Shown: positions 11,681 to 22,700 of the stretch, in pieces
Layout of the letters: each line of letters begins with the position of its first letter
How positions within the stretch are numbered: position 1 is the stretch's first letter
Assembly (NCBI GenBank): GCA_023055505.1
Contig: JALIRH010000023.1
Span: 12,148,271 to 12,212,270, forward strand
Direction of reading: 5' to 3'
DNA length: 64,000 nt
Source of the DNA: Callipepla californica brunnescens
Taxonomy: Eukaryota; Chordata; Aves; Galliformes; Odontophoridae
Notes under the pieces: generated by a model
Seen by the model: the letters and a program-made list of their open reading frames with translations, nothing else
Databases searched by the model: none
Told to the model about the DNA's origin: nothing
Program-made: the position numbers and the translations under genes

Positions 11681-14379
11681 ATTTTGTTCTGGGAACCACT
11701 TGCACAAATATTGGAGAGAAGTTAGACAATGCTCATGAAATATATCAAATAACAAAGCATGTTATATATGCTCAAGGACTGCATTTATATTATATTTGCA
11801 AACAGTTGTATCTTGATGATTATTTCCAAATGACATGAAATAAACATTATCGTTTACCTGTTTGCTTGTACAAAATTATTCCCGTGACACTAACTCAGAA
11901 TGATAAAGAAGTATCAGCAAGAGATTTTGTTTTTGTCATATTTTCCTTATTTTCTGTTTCCAGGACACTGGACTATTTCAAAATCTTTGGAATAGAAAGC
12001 ATAATCTAATGCCAGTCCAAATAGATAAATCTGTATTTCACAGGGCATTTCATTTTGTATCCAAATACACATACATCTGGAGAGAAACAAACCATATTTA
12101 ATTCTGATTCGGGTTTCTGCAGTCATGGCTTGACTGTTTCCAGGAATTTTGCAATGCTCTCACCCAGCCTATTACAGAGGGTATGTTGCATGAGTAAGAT
12201 ATAAAGAGGAACAATGGACATCTACATCTACCTGTCATTACATGTAACATTTTCAGACTAATGTTTTCCATCCCGTAGTGTATGGAATTACTAGAAGTTG
12301 CTAGCTTTATTATTATTTACAATTTAATTGAAGAAGAGTGGTGATTCAAGCAGGGTTTGGAAGAACCTGTGAATATCTCTGTGATAAAATATATGTTGTG
12401 TTTGGTCTTGTAAGTATATCAGTTCCTAACATAAAATCCTGGTGGGGAAAAGAAAAATGTAAATATGTGAAAGACAAATATGAACATGCTTTCAATTTTC
12501 TGGAAAAAGAAAAAAATTAGAAACAAACAAAACAACAACAACAAACCTGTAATTTCGCTATGCAGTTTTCTGCATCAGTACTTTGCTCTTGAATTATTAG
12601 CTCTGCTTGTTGTTCATGTACTGACTAGCATTGACTTGCTCACATTTACTAGTTTGAAATTTACTGTGCTCAATGCACATTCATAAATCCACATTCTCCA
12701 AATCACTTAATGGATATATTTCGAAAAATAACAGACGAGAAATAATGACTAATGTAGTTATCATACACTAGGAACATCATTACAAAATTGATTAAAAAAT
12801 ATTCGCTCAAATATTAGTGGTATACGATTTTCATGCATTTGCTACTGTCAGCATTGTTAACAGAACAAGTGCTGTTTAAAAATGCATCATGTCAACAGAG
12901 CATATAAACAAAAACAGAAGCAAAAGGAAACAGAAAAAAAGCACCCAACAAAACTAGCAACAATTGATCATACTATTTTTATTAAGGTAAAGCAATTTGA
13001 TCTACAACAGTACAAGAAATTTACTGTCACACAGGGAAATACTTTTTCTCCAAAATTTGAAAAATCGTGCAGTATGTAAAGCATTCGAACCACTTTAAAC
13101 AATTAAAACAAGATGGAAATGCTAGCAACGTAGCCTTAAATTAAGAAGAGGGATGAACTCCTTTAAACCACCTGTTTCTGGCTTTCTGGCCTACAGAGAG
13201 GCACTTTACCAGGAGCTCAGTGGATGAGTAGCAGAAGAGGCAGAACTCCTTTGTAATACTATATATATACATATATTATTTTATATGCCTTCTTACATTT
13301 GAGATCTTTCTGCTATTGTTGAAGTAAACAGTGCTGATAGCACAGTAAAAAATACTGAGAAGAAGAACTATTTCAATTGACAGACTCAATATGAAAAGCC
13401 AGAACTTCCTTTGCTCTTTAATGAGCAAAAAACAGAAAGGATCCTATGTGTAGGCTGAGACAAAAATGCATGAAGGTTAGCTTTAAACTGTTGATAGTAG
13501 TAGAGAATGTAAATGCAGAATCGGTGATGTTACTAGTTAGATTTAAAATTCCCTTTGAAGTTTCTTCTCCTTCCACTGAAGATGTAAAAAGTAGCTATCC
13601 AAAAGACACAGATCAGATAATTTCTACACTCTCACTTTGCTGTTTTGGAAAACTTAACTGACTATGCTGAAGGCATCTAAACATAAGTTTTAGCAGTGTG
13701 TGTTCATGGGCTGAATTTAGTTTCTTGATCTGAGAGACTAGAATAACATAAAATTCTTTTGTTTCAGCTTACAGTGGAAACTAGAGCCCTTGCCTATAAG
13801 TCTAAGAAAATGACAGTTGAAGGTACTTTTAAAATCTCAAGTATAAGATCCTGTTTGCTCTTTCAGCATTCTCTAACATCCTTTTTCTTACAAGACATGC
13901 ATCAAAGATTGATTGCAGCTACTGTCTAGACAGATGACTTGCTATTGAATTAGTAGAACTACTGAAAATAAACTTGGCATTATCTTTATTTTAGTCTGAA
14001 CCATTCTGAAAGAGTCTTGAGAAAACTGTCTTTTACTTTGACTAGAAAAAGAACCTAATAGAAGCTTGTTTATAACTCATCAGTTACAGATCTAATATCA
14101 AATGGCTAAAACTAGTATTTTGGAGTTTTCAAAAGTGACTAGTGAATTGAATTAATTCTAATCATCACTCCATGACTATTTCTAAAATGAAACATTGAAG
14201 AATAAAGGTAATGACAAATGAAAAGTTGTTGTAAACATTTTGATACATAACATCCTGTTAGGGTACTTCCACTTTCATTTATCCTTCAACTTTTCTTATT
14301 GGCACCTACATGCAGATGTTGAATGCTTCCTTAGAAAATGTAAATGTAAATCACTTAGCCAGTGATATTAAGTGGAAAG
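11681..14379. other. AT-rich stretch without a recognised gene
   Basis: No recognisable transposon or exon. It contains short A/C-rich runs (12520-12545, 12905-12945) and a TA-rich run at 13259-13275. The open frames (12338-12520, 13446-13661) have no domain signature. Confidence 0.5.
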
Positions 14380-15165
14380 ATGTTGTTCACCCTCTTGAAG
14401 GATTAAAGACTTTGCAGAGGGGTCTAGAGAGATTGCTTCAGCAATTCTGAGCATCAGCAATGGCACAAAATTTAAAAAGAACAAATGCCAGATCCTGTAC
14501 TTTAGGGGAGTAATGCCAGATGTAAGCACACACTGGGAGATGAGTAGCTGGAGTGTAGCTCTGCAGAAAGTGATTTGGGATGCTGGTTGGAAGCAGGCCC
14601 AGTGTGGGCCAGAGGTGTTCACTGGCAGCCAAGAGAGCACCATATGCTAGGGTGCACTAAACACAGTGCAGCAAACTGGTTGAAAGAGGTGATTCTTCCA
14701 CTGTATTTAACATTTGTGCAGCTTCACCTTGAATGCTGTGTGCAATTTTGGGCTTCATAATTAAAACAAAAAAGATGCTGAGATACCTGAAAGTGTCCAG
14801 AGGGGAACAAAGTTGGTGAAAGGGCAGGAAGGCATGTCCCATGAGGAAAGGCCAAGAATGCTTGGAATATCTAGTCTGGAGAAAAGGAAGTTGATAGGTG
14901 ACCTCCTTGCTCTCTTTTACTTTCTGAGGAGGAAAACTGGAGTGAGATGCTTATATTTTCTCCCTGCTATCTAGTTAGAAATCTCACAGGAATGGATTAT
15001 AGGTTCATCAGGGGAGGTTCAGACTGGACATAAGGGAAATTTTGTTTTCCAAGAGGGTAATCTTACACCAGAACAGGCTTGCTAGAGAGATGGTTGATGC
15101 CTTGTGCCTGTCTGCAACTGCTTGTCATCCTTAAGGTGATTTGTTGAGAGCCAAGGAGTGATCAA
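14380..15165 (+). repeat. CR1 LINE, ORF2 3' end and 3' UTR
   Basis: It reads through CR1 segments in order: gccagatcctgtactttaggg (14488), tgcttgaatg/ctgtgtgcaattttgggct (14728-14755), gtccagaggggaacaaagtt (14794), then a gaggttcagactggacata segment (15015) and an acaggcttgctagagag segment (15071). Older and more diverged than most copies here. It lacks the octamer tail and stops at about 15165. Confidence 0.85.
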
Positions 15166-15299
15166 CAAAATGTTCTCACCTTCTAATAGCTCCATATGGC
15201 TAGTCCAAAAATGTAATGCAGAATAGAGTGAATAGAGAGTAACACTGAATTAATGTAACCTGAAGTCACATAGTCATTGAATGCTGTGCTAGACGTGCT

Positions 15300-15552
15300 A
15301 GAACTCAAGGGTTTACATTGGATATCAGGGGAATGTTCTTTAGAGGGAGTGGTGAGGTGCTGGAACAGGCTGCCCAGAATGGCTGTGAATGCTCTGTCCC
15401 TCGAAGTGTTCATGACCAGGTAGGATGGGGCCCAGGGCAACCTTGTCTAGTATCAAATCTGGAGTTTGGTAGACTTGCCTGTGGCAGGAGGGCTGGAACT
15501 CGGTGGTCCTTGGGTTCCCTTCCAACCCAAGCCATTCTGTGATCCTATGAAC
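15300..15552 (+). repeat. CR1 LINE 3' end
   Basis: Separate from the preceding copy by about 135 bp. It contains gctggaacaggctgcccaga (15359), the caggtaggatggggcccagg segment, cttgggttcccttccaaccc and the tail ccattctgtgatcctatga. It abuts the ERV fragment downstream. Confidence 0.9.
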
Positions 15553-15569
15553 TTAATACAAACTGGAGT

Positions 15570-16520
15570 AACAGGCAGCCCCATGGTATGACACAATAGT
15601 TATGCTTTTCTCAATCCCTTTGGTGGCAGACTGCAGGCCACAGTTTGCTTTCACTTGGAGGTGTGTCCAGTGAAATCAACTCCTCCAGAGGTGGAAAATG
15701 AGTCATACAATCTGCTATGGGCTGATCCAGACTGCACTAGAACAGGTGGAAGCTCTTGAATACCTACAATACATTGATTACATTGAGTGGGGCAACAGAG
15801 CAGTGGAAGTTTTTGAGAAACAGGAAAATTGTCAAAATGCTTCTTAAAGTTTTTTTTTGACATAAAGCAAAGTAAGGCCAAGGGATCTGCACAGGAGATC
15901 CTGTTCTTAGGAACCAAACAGCAAGATGGATTTTTTAAACCGATATGGATATGCTCAAGGAAATAAAGGCCACATCTCCACTACCTAGCAAAAGGAAAAC
16001 ACAGGCTTTCTTAGGTATTGTGGAATATTCCCCTCTCTATCAATTCACTTCAAAGAAGAAGAGTTTCCAGTGGGACTCTGAGAAGCAACAAGCTTTTGAA
16101 CAAATTAAACAGGAGATAATTAATTCAGTAATCCACTGCACAAGCTTTTGAACAAATTAAACAGGAGATAATTAATTCAGTAATCCACTGCAGCTTCTGA
16201 CAATGACATGGAGCTTCTGATAGAATGCTTTAAGGGAGTCTTGAGATTAGCACATAGGATTTTGGAGTCAGGGATCTGAGGCCTCCTACACTCCAACTAA
16301 GAAAGAGATTTTGGCAGAATATGAAGGGGCCCAAGATGCTTTGGAAGCAGTTGATAGTGAAGCACATCTCCCTTTGGTACCTCAACTGCTGGGCTAGGTG
16401 CTCAAAGGAAGGATCTCTTCTGTACATCACTCAGTTGATGCTATGTCAGGTAAGTGGGTTGCGCTGATAAAAAAGTGGTCCTGAACAGAAGACCTAAGTT
16501 GACAAGGAATCTTGGTTTTA
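15570..16520 (+). pseudogene. Endogenous retrovirus pol fragment (reverse transcriptase to RNase H), broken
   Basis: A decayed ERV pol segment read in plus orientation. The reverse-transcriptase active-site region is at 15761-15850, where the expected Tyr-x-Asp-Asp box appears as Tyr-Ile-Asp-Tyr at 15770-15781, so the second aspartate is lost. The RT connection region is at about 15945-16140, in a 68-codon open frame that includes an AFLGIV segment and a QQAFEQIKQEI segment. RNase H-like sequence follows at about 16250-16470. Stops, frameshifts and a 52-bp tandem duplication (16089-16192) break the frame. There is no gag, integrase or env; an LTR 3' part follows directly. The exact ERV class was not determined. 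Confidence 0.82.
16089..16192 (+). repeat. Perfect 52-bp tandem duplication inside ERV pol
   Basis: Positions 16089-16140 and 16141-16192 are identical (unit starts caagcttttgaacaaatt and ends taatccactgca). Because 52 is not a multiple of three, the duplication shifts the pol frame. Perfect identity inside an otherwise decayed element indicates a recent event or an assembly artefact. Confidence 0.97.
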
Positions 16521-16559
16521 AAGTGCCTGAAAGTAAATTCTGTATCATATGATGTCATG

Positions 16560-16847
16560 CTGAACAATAAAAATAGGGAGAGCTGGCCACGTGGGCTGTC
16601 AGTGCTCAAGAAAGGGTTGGGCAATGACGTGTGGTGGTCATCAATTGCACTGCACATCATTTGTTTAGCGTATTCTTTATAATATTTTCCTCATCCCTTT
16701 CTATTGTATTAATCTCTCTATATCTGGACCAATGAGTTTTACCTTTCCTCTGAATCTCTTCTTTGTCCCACTGGGGGTGTGTATGTATGAGAGAATAGCT
16801 ATGAGGTGCTTAATAGACTGCTAGATTAAACCACAACTGTTTTCCAA
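16560..16847 (+). mobile_element. ERV LTR 3' portion, same family as 8549-8872
   Basis: It contains ggtggtcatcaattgcactgca, a tttgtttagcgtattcttta segment, ttaatctctctatatctgga, gacca.tgagttttacc, a gaatctcttctttgtcccac segment and the terminal gattaaaccacaact. It has the same orientation as the pol fragment just upstream, so it is probably the 3' LTR of that provirus after an internal deletion. Confidence 0.78.
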
Positions 16848-17164
16848 AGGAATGGACAAGGTAGATAGCTTTTTAGTTTCCTCTCTAATATAACAATATC
16901 AAAAGCCCAGCAGTATCCTTCTGTGTACTTGAAGTACCTACTTTTGGGGTAGTCCATGCCAAAGATACACAGAGACTCTGGAGTAGTCACAATAGGTTTT
17001 GCTATTTATTATCAGTAAAGCTTACTGATTAATTATTGAGATCCACCTGTCACTCCAGAAATACAGATTGTTTCTGCCCATTTATTGCTTCTTGGCATTA
17101 GGATACATTGTGCACTGATGCAGAGCCTTATACTTCTTCTGTTTTGATGTGCTAGGACATTGAA

Positions 17165-17306
17165 TCCACAATACTCCAGCCCAGGAAAAGTCAGATATTT
17201 ATGCAGACCAGGCCATCAACCTTCTTGGCCACCTGTGCATGCTGCTGGATCATGTTCAGATAGATGGCTGTTGACCAAAATCCCTAGGTCCTTTTCTGTT
17301 CAATAC
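17165..17306 (-). repeat. CR1 LINE ORF2 C-terminal part, left half of an interrupted copy
   Basis: It contains the reverse-strand CR1 segment cttcttggccacctgtgcat followed by gctgctggatcatgttcaga and ccctaggtccttttctgttc. The next CR1 bases are found after the LTR at about 17771, so this is one CR1 split by an insertion. Confidence 0.85.
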
Positions 17307-17770
17307 TGTCATGATTTTTGATCAGTATTCCATACCATAGCATCATATCTTAAGCTCTTGGTACGGGGGGTTGCTTGGAGCTATAGCTCCTGCTTTCCCA
17401 GATTGCTTTGGTTTCCCACATGGCTTCTGGCTCTGGGAATAAGGATCTGCAGATCCAGATTTTCCTGAGACTGTAATTCCCAAAATGGTTTGGTGGATTC
17501 TGTTTCTGGGAGTAAGATAAAAAATGACCTGGAGAACAAGGTCTCTTCCAAATCAGCCAGTTGTGAGTGAAGTGTAGAAAGCTGTTGGAGATTTCTTTTT
17601 CCATTTATTTGTTTGATTTACTGTCCTTAATTACTCTGTATTATCTCATATTTTTCTTAGTAAATTAGTTCTCCTCTTTATCTAATTGATCAGCTTTCAC
17701 TTTTACTCTACCCCTGTCTGGATTCTGGGATAAAGGGGACAGGAGTGGAAATCCACTACTGTATGGTAGT
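17307..17770 (+). mobile_element. ERV LTR, family with TGTCATG start (second copy), nested in CR1
   Basis: It starts TGTCATGATTTTTGATCA and shares the ordered blocks of the copy at 7571-8060. In addition it has a G6 stretch (ggtacggggggttgcttgga at 17360) and cttagtaaatta at 17659. CR1 sequence is continuous across it, which fixes the order of events: CR1 first, LTR later. The 3' end is uncertain by some 10-20 bp, and I could not recognise a target duplication with confidence. Confidence 0.72.
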
Positions 17771-18560
17771 GACTCTTCAGACTGCAAGTGTCTTTCCAGC
17801 CACTCCTCCCTGAGCCTGAACAGGGTTGTTATGACCCAAATTCAGAACTCAGCACTGAGTCTTGTTGAGTGTCATGGGATTGGACTTGGTCCATCCAGAT
17901 CCTTGTGCAATGACTGCTACCCTCAAAGCATACTACAGTCCTGCACAACTTGGGGTTATCTGCAAACTTAAAAGTACAGTTGATGTGCTCATCCAGATCA
18001 TTGATAAAATTGGTATATGAAATAAGCCTCTGTACAGATTCCTGGTGTCTGGCTGCCATGACACTCTGAGCCCAGCCATCCAGTTTGTTTTTCACCTAGT
18101 GTATTGTAAATTGTCCCAACTCATGAGCAGATGGTTTCTCCATGAGAGTGCTGTGGGAGGTAGCGTCAGGTATTTTACTAAAATCCAAGTAAACAGCATT
18201 GACCACCTTCCCTCTTCTACTAACTGAGTCATCTTGCCATAGAAGGAGACAAGAATAATCAGGCATGACCCACCCTTTGTAAACCCATGGGAACTGCTTC
18301 TGATCACTGATCACTCATAAGCATTGTGCAGCACTCTGGATGATCTGCTCCATAATATTCCCTGTCACCAAGGTCATACTTACAGGCCTATAATTTCCTC
18401 AGTCCTCCTTTCTGCCCCTCTTGTAAATTGGAGTCGCATAATTTAATCTCAAGTCAACTGGGGCCTACCTAGTTAGCCAGGATTAATGGTAAAATGGAAT
18501 TGCTTTATACAAGCAATTCTGCTTTCTCCTTCAGAGTCCTGAGGTGCATTGTATCCAACT
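17771..18560 (-). pseudogene. CR1 LINE ORF2 reverse transcriptase, broken
   Basis: Reading the minus strand from 18560 down, the copy covers the central and C-terminal RT domain. A motif-A-like region reads VYLDFSKIPDATSH at about 18210-18165, where the CR1 pattern is YLDFSKAFDT. A region with FINDLDEHINCTFKFADN follows at about 18010-17950. The FADD catalytic box has become FADN, so the second catalytic Asp is lost. Several frameshifts are present. Its 3' continuation lies at 17165-17306 beyond the inserted LTR. Confidence 0.88.
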
Positions 18561-18849
18561 CCATAGAATACTGGCAAGATTTAGAAGATTACTTATAATG
18601 CCTGGGTAGCATCAGACAGATGTGGAGGAAGTAGAGAAGAAGTCCCATCTGGAGTTGCAGCCTTTACTCCAGGACATGAATACCCTGACTTCTGGCTTGT
18701 CTGGGGCACACTGAAGAGGAATTGTGTTAGCCTGCAAACAAAATATATAATATAATCAAAGTATCTTTAAGTAACAGAACTTATATTCTTACCTTTTTTT
18801 TTTTTTTTTTTGATTAAAACATAAAAAAGCAACAAAAACATAAAAGTAG

Positions 18850-19060
18850 TGAGATATTTGACTTGGTGTTGTTCATAAAGGTACATATGGCCAAAAAGCA
18901 ATGACATGAATAAGGCATGATTGTGAAGCGAAGGATATTTTCCTCTAGTGAGATAGGTCTTAAAAAGTCTAGTTAAAGAGACATGATCCAATTTTTGTTT
19001 AAGTTGAATGTCTGAATACAACTCTATACATTTCATTTGAAAATTTGCAGGTGTTGTATT
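18850..19060 (-). mobile_element. hAT (Charlie-like) transposase dimerisation-domain remnant
   Basis: The minus strand encodes a peptide with SLTRLFKTYLTRGKYPSLHN and then a LFMSLLFGHMYLYEQ segment, closely parallel to the hAT fossil at 7247-7445. Similarity stops after the YEQ. A T18 run (minus-strand A18) at about 18795-18812 follows in the minus-strand direction. No termini were seen. This is the C-terminal hATC piece of an inactive copy. Confidence 0.75.
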
Positions 19061-21494
19061 TAAGTCGACTGGAACAGTGGAGTAAAAAGAAGTACCAATA
19101 ATTAATGATTTTGAGGAAAATCTTGAAACCTATTCTCAAATTCCTTTATCAAAACAGAAAGGAAAGCTGCATATTTTTCACTGTACACAGGACAGTGCTT
19201 AGTCAATGTATCAAAATACATAAAATTATTTGCTATAACTTCAGCTGCCATAATTTAAGTTTAATTTTGAACATTGTTATGGTTAGAAACATAGTAAAGA
19301 TAAGTTGCTTTTCACCTTGAAAACTCATTTGAATAATAAAAAAAGCCTCATTAAATTCACCAAAAATGCTAAATCTGTGAACCATTTTTCATCTTCAGTT
19401 TAGCTCTGCACTGTGCCCTCCCCTCCACAGAGTTCCACTGTCACACCCTTTTTGGAAAGTTCCCGATTTTTACTATTCCATATCTCTGCATTTTCTTGGT
19501 CTGGTTGCCCAGTTCTCATCAGCTGCTCTCATGAGAGGTGCTGGCTCATGACCAGTTTTCCACTTAGCCTGGAGTTTCCTTGGCTCAAAAGGACTTCCTG
19601 CATACCGTGATCCACAGTTCAGCTGCTGGACTGATCTGCTCTGGTGCAGCATGCCTCACTATGTGACAAAATAAAGAACAGCACAGCCATAATCTTGTTA
19701 GAATTCGTAGATCTTCCCAAATATTACATCCATAGTTCTTTTTCAACATCTAAACTTCCACCAGAGAAAATGAGTTGCCATACTCTTTCCTTTGTACCAT
19801 CTGTCTTAGCAAACTGGATGATTTTGATAGGACATCTTTCAGTTGGTTTCGTTTTTGGTATTATTCTCTGTTCACTTTAAGTTTTGGAGATATAGACTGG
19901 TCTTTTCTCTCTAGGATGAATTTGGACAAATCAGCCAGTACTTCTTTCTTATGTTTTTGGCTGCAAGACACTCGGGGCTGTCTCAGTTCAGGCCAGAATT
20001 TAATCAGCCAAATGATGGCTTATGGGTTTAAAACTCTGTATGATAGATCTATCTCTAATGCCAACCAGTCAGTTACTCAGTTATCCTTTTTCTGCCAGCT
20101 TGTGGAATTCAGCTGGCAGCACTTCAGTGTACTTGGGGTTTCAGAAATCTGGAAGTTCAGTTAAAGGACATGAGCCTTAGGGATATGATCAAACTATCTG
20201 AAGAAGAGTCTTGCTCATTGTAACTCTGGCATGGAACACCATGTAGCAATATTTACATCCCCTTAGTGTTCTTAATTAGGAATCTAGCCCCCTTCAGCTT
20301 TTTGGATTCAGATAAGGAACAAAGCTAATCTAGCAGTAAGTTTTCTGTTCATGCAGTCACGTACATGTGTGTGCATGTGGATGTATGTTTATATTTTTCT
20401 TGTCTTATATATTTCTTGTCACAGCAGAGGCTGTTCCCAGGTCAAGATGCCTTCTCATATCTTTTCAGAGACCTTTTAATACATATCAGATTTCTCTGTC
20501 TTTGCCTTCTGAATCCTCCACAAGATTCATCCATTTCCAATTGCTTGCATAAAAATCCCAGTGTTTTAAACTATAATTTTTCCCAAGAGTAATGGTAAAG
20601 TAATTTGATAGTTCTTTGCTGAAAGAAGGAATCAGGTTATAATATACCTCTGCTTCAGGTATTTAAATGATAATTTTTTTAATACTTGCAAAATATCCAG
20701 ACATTTATGTGTCAAGGAGGTGTAAAAATACACTCCTGCACAGAAAGACTTCAAAATTCATGTCTGTTAATATAACATGAATTCTTTACTGAGGACTAAA
20801 CTTGTTTGTTCTTATTTTCTTCATTCAGGTTTATTTACATAAAATGTTGCTTTGTAGAATGGCTGATGTTGTTCTTTAATTATTGATGTAGAAGATATGT
20901 TTGGATTGGTTTCATTTGTATGCCATAATCTTCCATTAGTTAGATATTTAATTGTAACTCTCTGCTTTAGATTAAAATGAAAATTGATTTCTGGAATATA
21001 TATATTATGCATCTCAATACCTGGTAGTAAAAAATCAAGCATTTCATGAAATTCAAAATTCTTGTGAGATCTGCAGTTTGTGAAATGTACATCTGCCAAG
21101 AAATGTTATCTACAAGTTCCCGTGTTCTTGCTTTGTCATTACTAAAGTAAACCAGTTTATTATTACTATTATTGCTTTGACAAACAAACTTTTAAAAAGA
21201 CAAATAGTAGAATATTCCATACATGCATCAGTGAAGAGTATCACTAATTGTAAGCAAAACAGCAGATTCCAGTAAGAAATAATCAACATTCATCACAATC
21301 TCTACATCTGGGAGTCTTCTAAACAGAGAAAGATGAAGCGCAGTCCTTTACTGGCTGTAACATAGTTCTCTGATTTTTTTTTTCTGTCCTAATGACATTT
21401 CGTTTTCTGCTATTCATAAAATATTAAATTATGTATATTTTTTCATACATTTTTTCCCCTACAGATTGTATATGAATATATATTTTAGTGTTGT
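19061..21494. other. Stretch without a recognised gene
   Basis: Moderately AT-rich sequence. Open frames at 19644-20164 (+) and 20821-21099 (-) show no domain signature or good splice borders. A weak short TG-rich run lies at 20364-20390. No repeat family was recognised. Confidence 0.45.
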
Positions 21495-22333
21495 AGAATC
21501 ACAGAACAGCTGAGGTTAGAATGGACCACAGAGTACCTAGAGTACATGGCTCAGTACCATGTCCATGCAGCTTTTGAAGATTTTGAAGCAGAGAGACTCC
21601 ATGGGCTCCCCAGACAACCTGTCCTAGTGCTCCATCACTCTCACGGCAAAGTACTTCCATGGTCTTAAGTTAGAATCTTTTGTTTTTGTGTTTGTGATCG
21701 GTACCTCTTGTCCTGGTACTGAGAACCACTGATAAGATCATGGCTCCATTGTCTTTGCACCTCTTTGTACATATTGAGATGACCTGAGTCTCTCCTTCTT
21801 GAGGCTAAACTGTCCAACTCTCTCAGTTCTCTCTGACACAGGAGAGATGTTCCAGTTCCTTAATAATCTTCATGGCTCTGCAATGGACGTTTTCCAGCAT
21901 GTCTGTATCTCTCCTGTACTGGGGAGCTTCCAGCTGGACACAGAACTCCAGGTATGGCTTCACCAGGGCTGTGCAGAGGAAGGATCACATACCTTGTTCT
22001 GCTGCCAAACTATTGCATCCAAGAATATGCAGTCATCATAACAGCAGGACACATAGCTGTATCACATTTAAGATGTCCACTTGGACCCACAGGGCTTTTT
22101 CTATGAAACTTCTTTCCAGCTGTGTACATGTGCTGCTGCTCAGGATTGTTTCTGCCCAGATGGAGGCCTTTGCACTTCTCTGCGTTGAAGTTCGCATTGT
22201 TACTTCCAGACAATTTTTCCAGACTTTCCTGGTTTCTGGATGGCAGTATGACCTTCTGATATATTAGCCCTTTGTCCCATCTTAATGTTGTATACAAACT
22301 TGCTGAGGATACACTCTACCTCATCATCTAGAT
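21495..22333 (-). repeat. CR1 LINE 3' half
   Basis: The left end is the CR1 3' terminus in reverse (agaatcacagaacagctgag). It is followed by the reversed 3' UTR and ORF2 C-terminus (ctcctgtactggggagcttc at 21912; a tttgcacttctctgcgttga segment at 22168; a tcatcatctagatca end at 22320-22334). It breaks at 22334 where a hAT-type end begins. The minus-strand frame at 22297-22010 contains NANFNAEKCKGLHLGRNNPE, the typical CR1 C-terminal segment. Confidence 0.92.
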
Positions 22334-22700
22334 CAGGCATGTCAAACCTGGAGCCCACAGACTGCCTATAGCCCTGGGCAACTAATACTGTGGGTCCAAG
22401 AGATTACATAATACTATTATGTGACTTTTAGTAATATTTTTCACGAGTTCATTCATCATCAAGTGCTTTGGCTATATGACAGAGAAAATGAAGTTATCGA
22501 AGTAAAATAACATGCAAACAGAACAACTCTTAAGACAAACAGTCTTCATATTATGCTATACATTTTTAGTTAAATCATTCTATCTGCTTTTTTATTGTGT
22601 CTCTCACTTTAAAGACTTCAAAGTCATTTTTCTTGTCTTTTAAAGTCTGTGGACAGTAAAAGAAGGTTTGACTCATAATTTCTGTTGTTTATCTCCCTGT
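22334..22700 (+). mobile_element. hAT-type terminal sequence inserted in CR1
   Basis: It starts caggcatgtcaaacctggag, closely matching the hAT end at 6867. The copy is not collinear with the first hAT beyond the terminal 40-60 bp, so it may be a different deletion derivative. The right boundary was not found; about 22700 is a guess from where AT-rich unique-looking sequence resumes. Confidence 0.5.

Noticed and set aside
19413..20164. Block of overlapping plus-strand frames, considered as an ERV or retrogene
   Set aside because: No retroviral or host protein motif could be recognised in any frame.
20821..21099. 92-codon minus-strand frame with a protein-like look
   Set aside because: No family recognised and no convincing splice borders.
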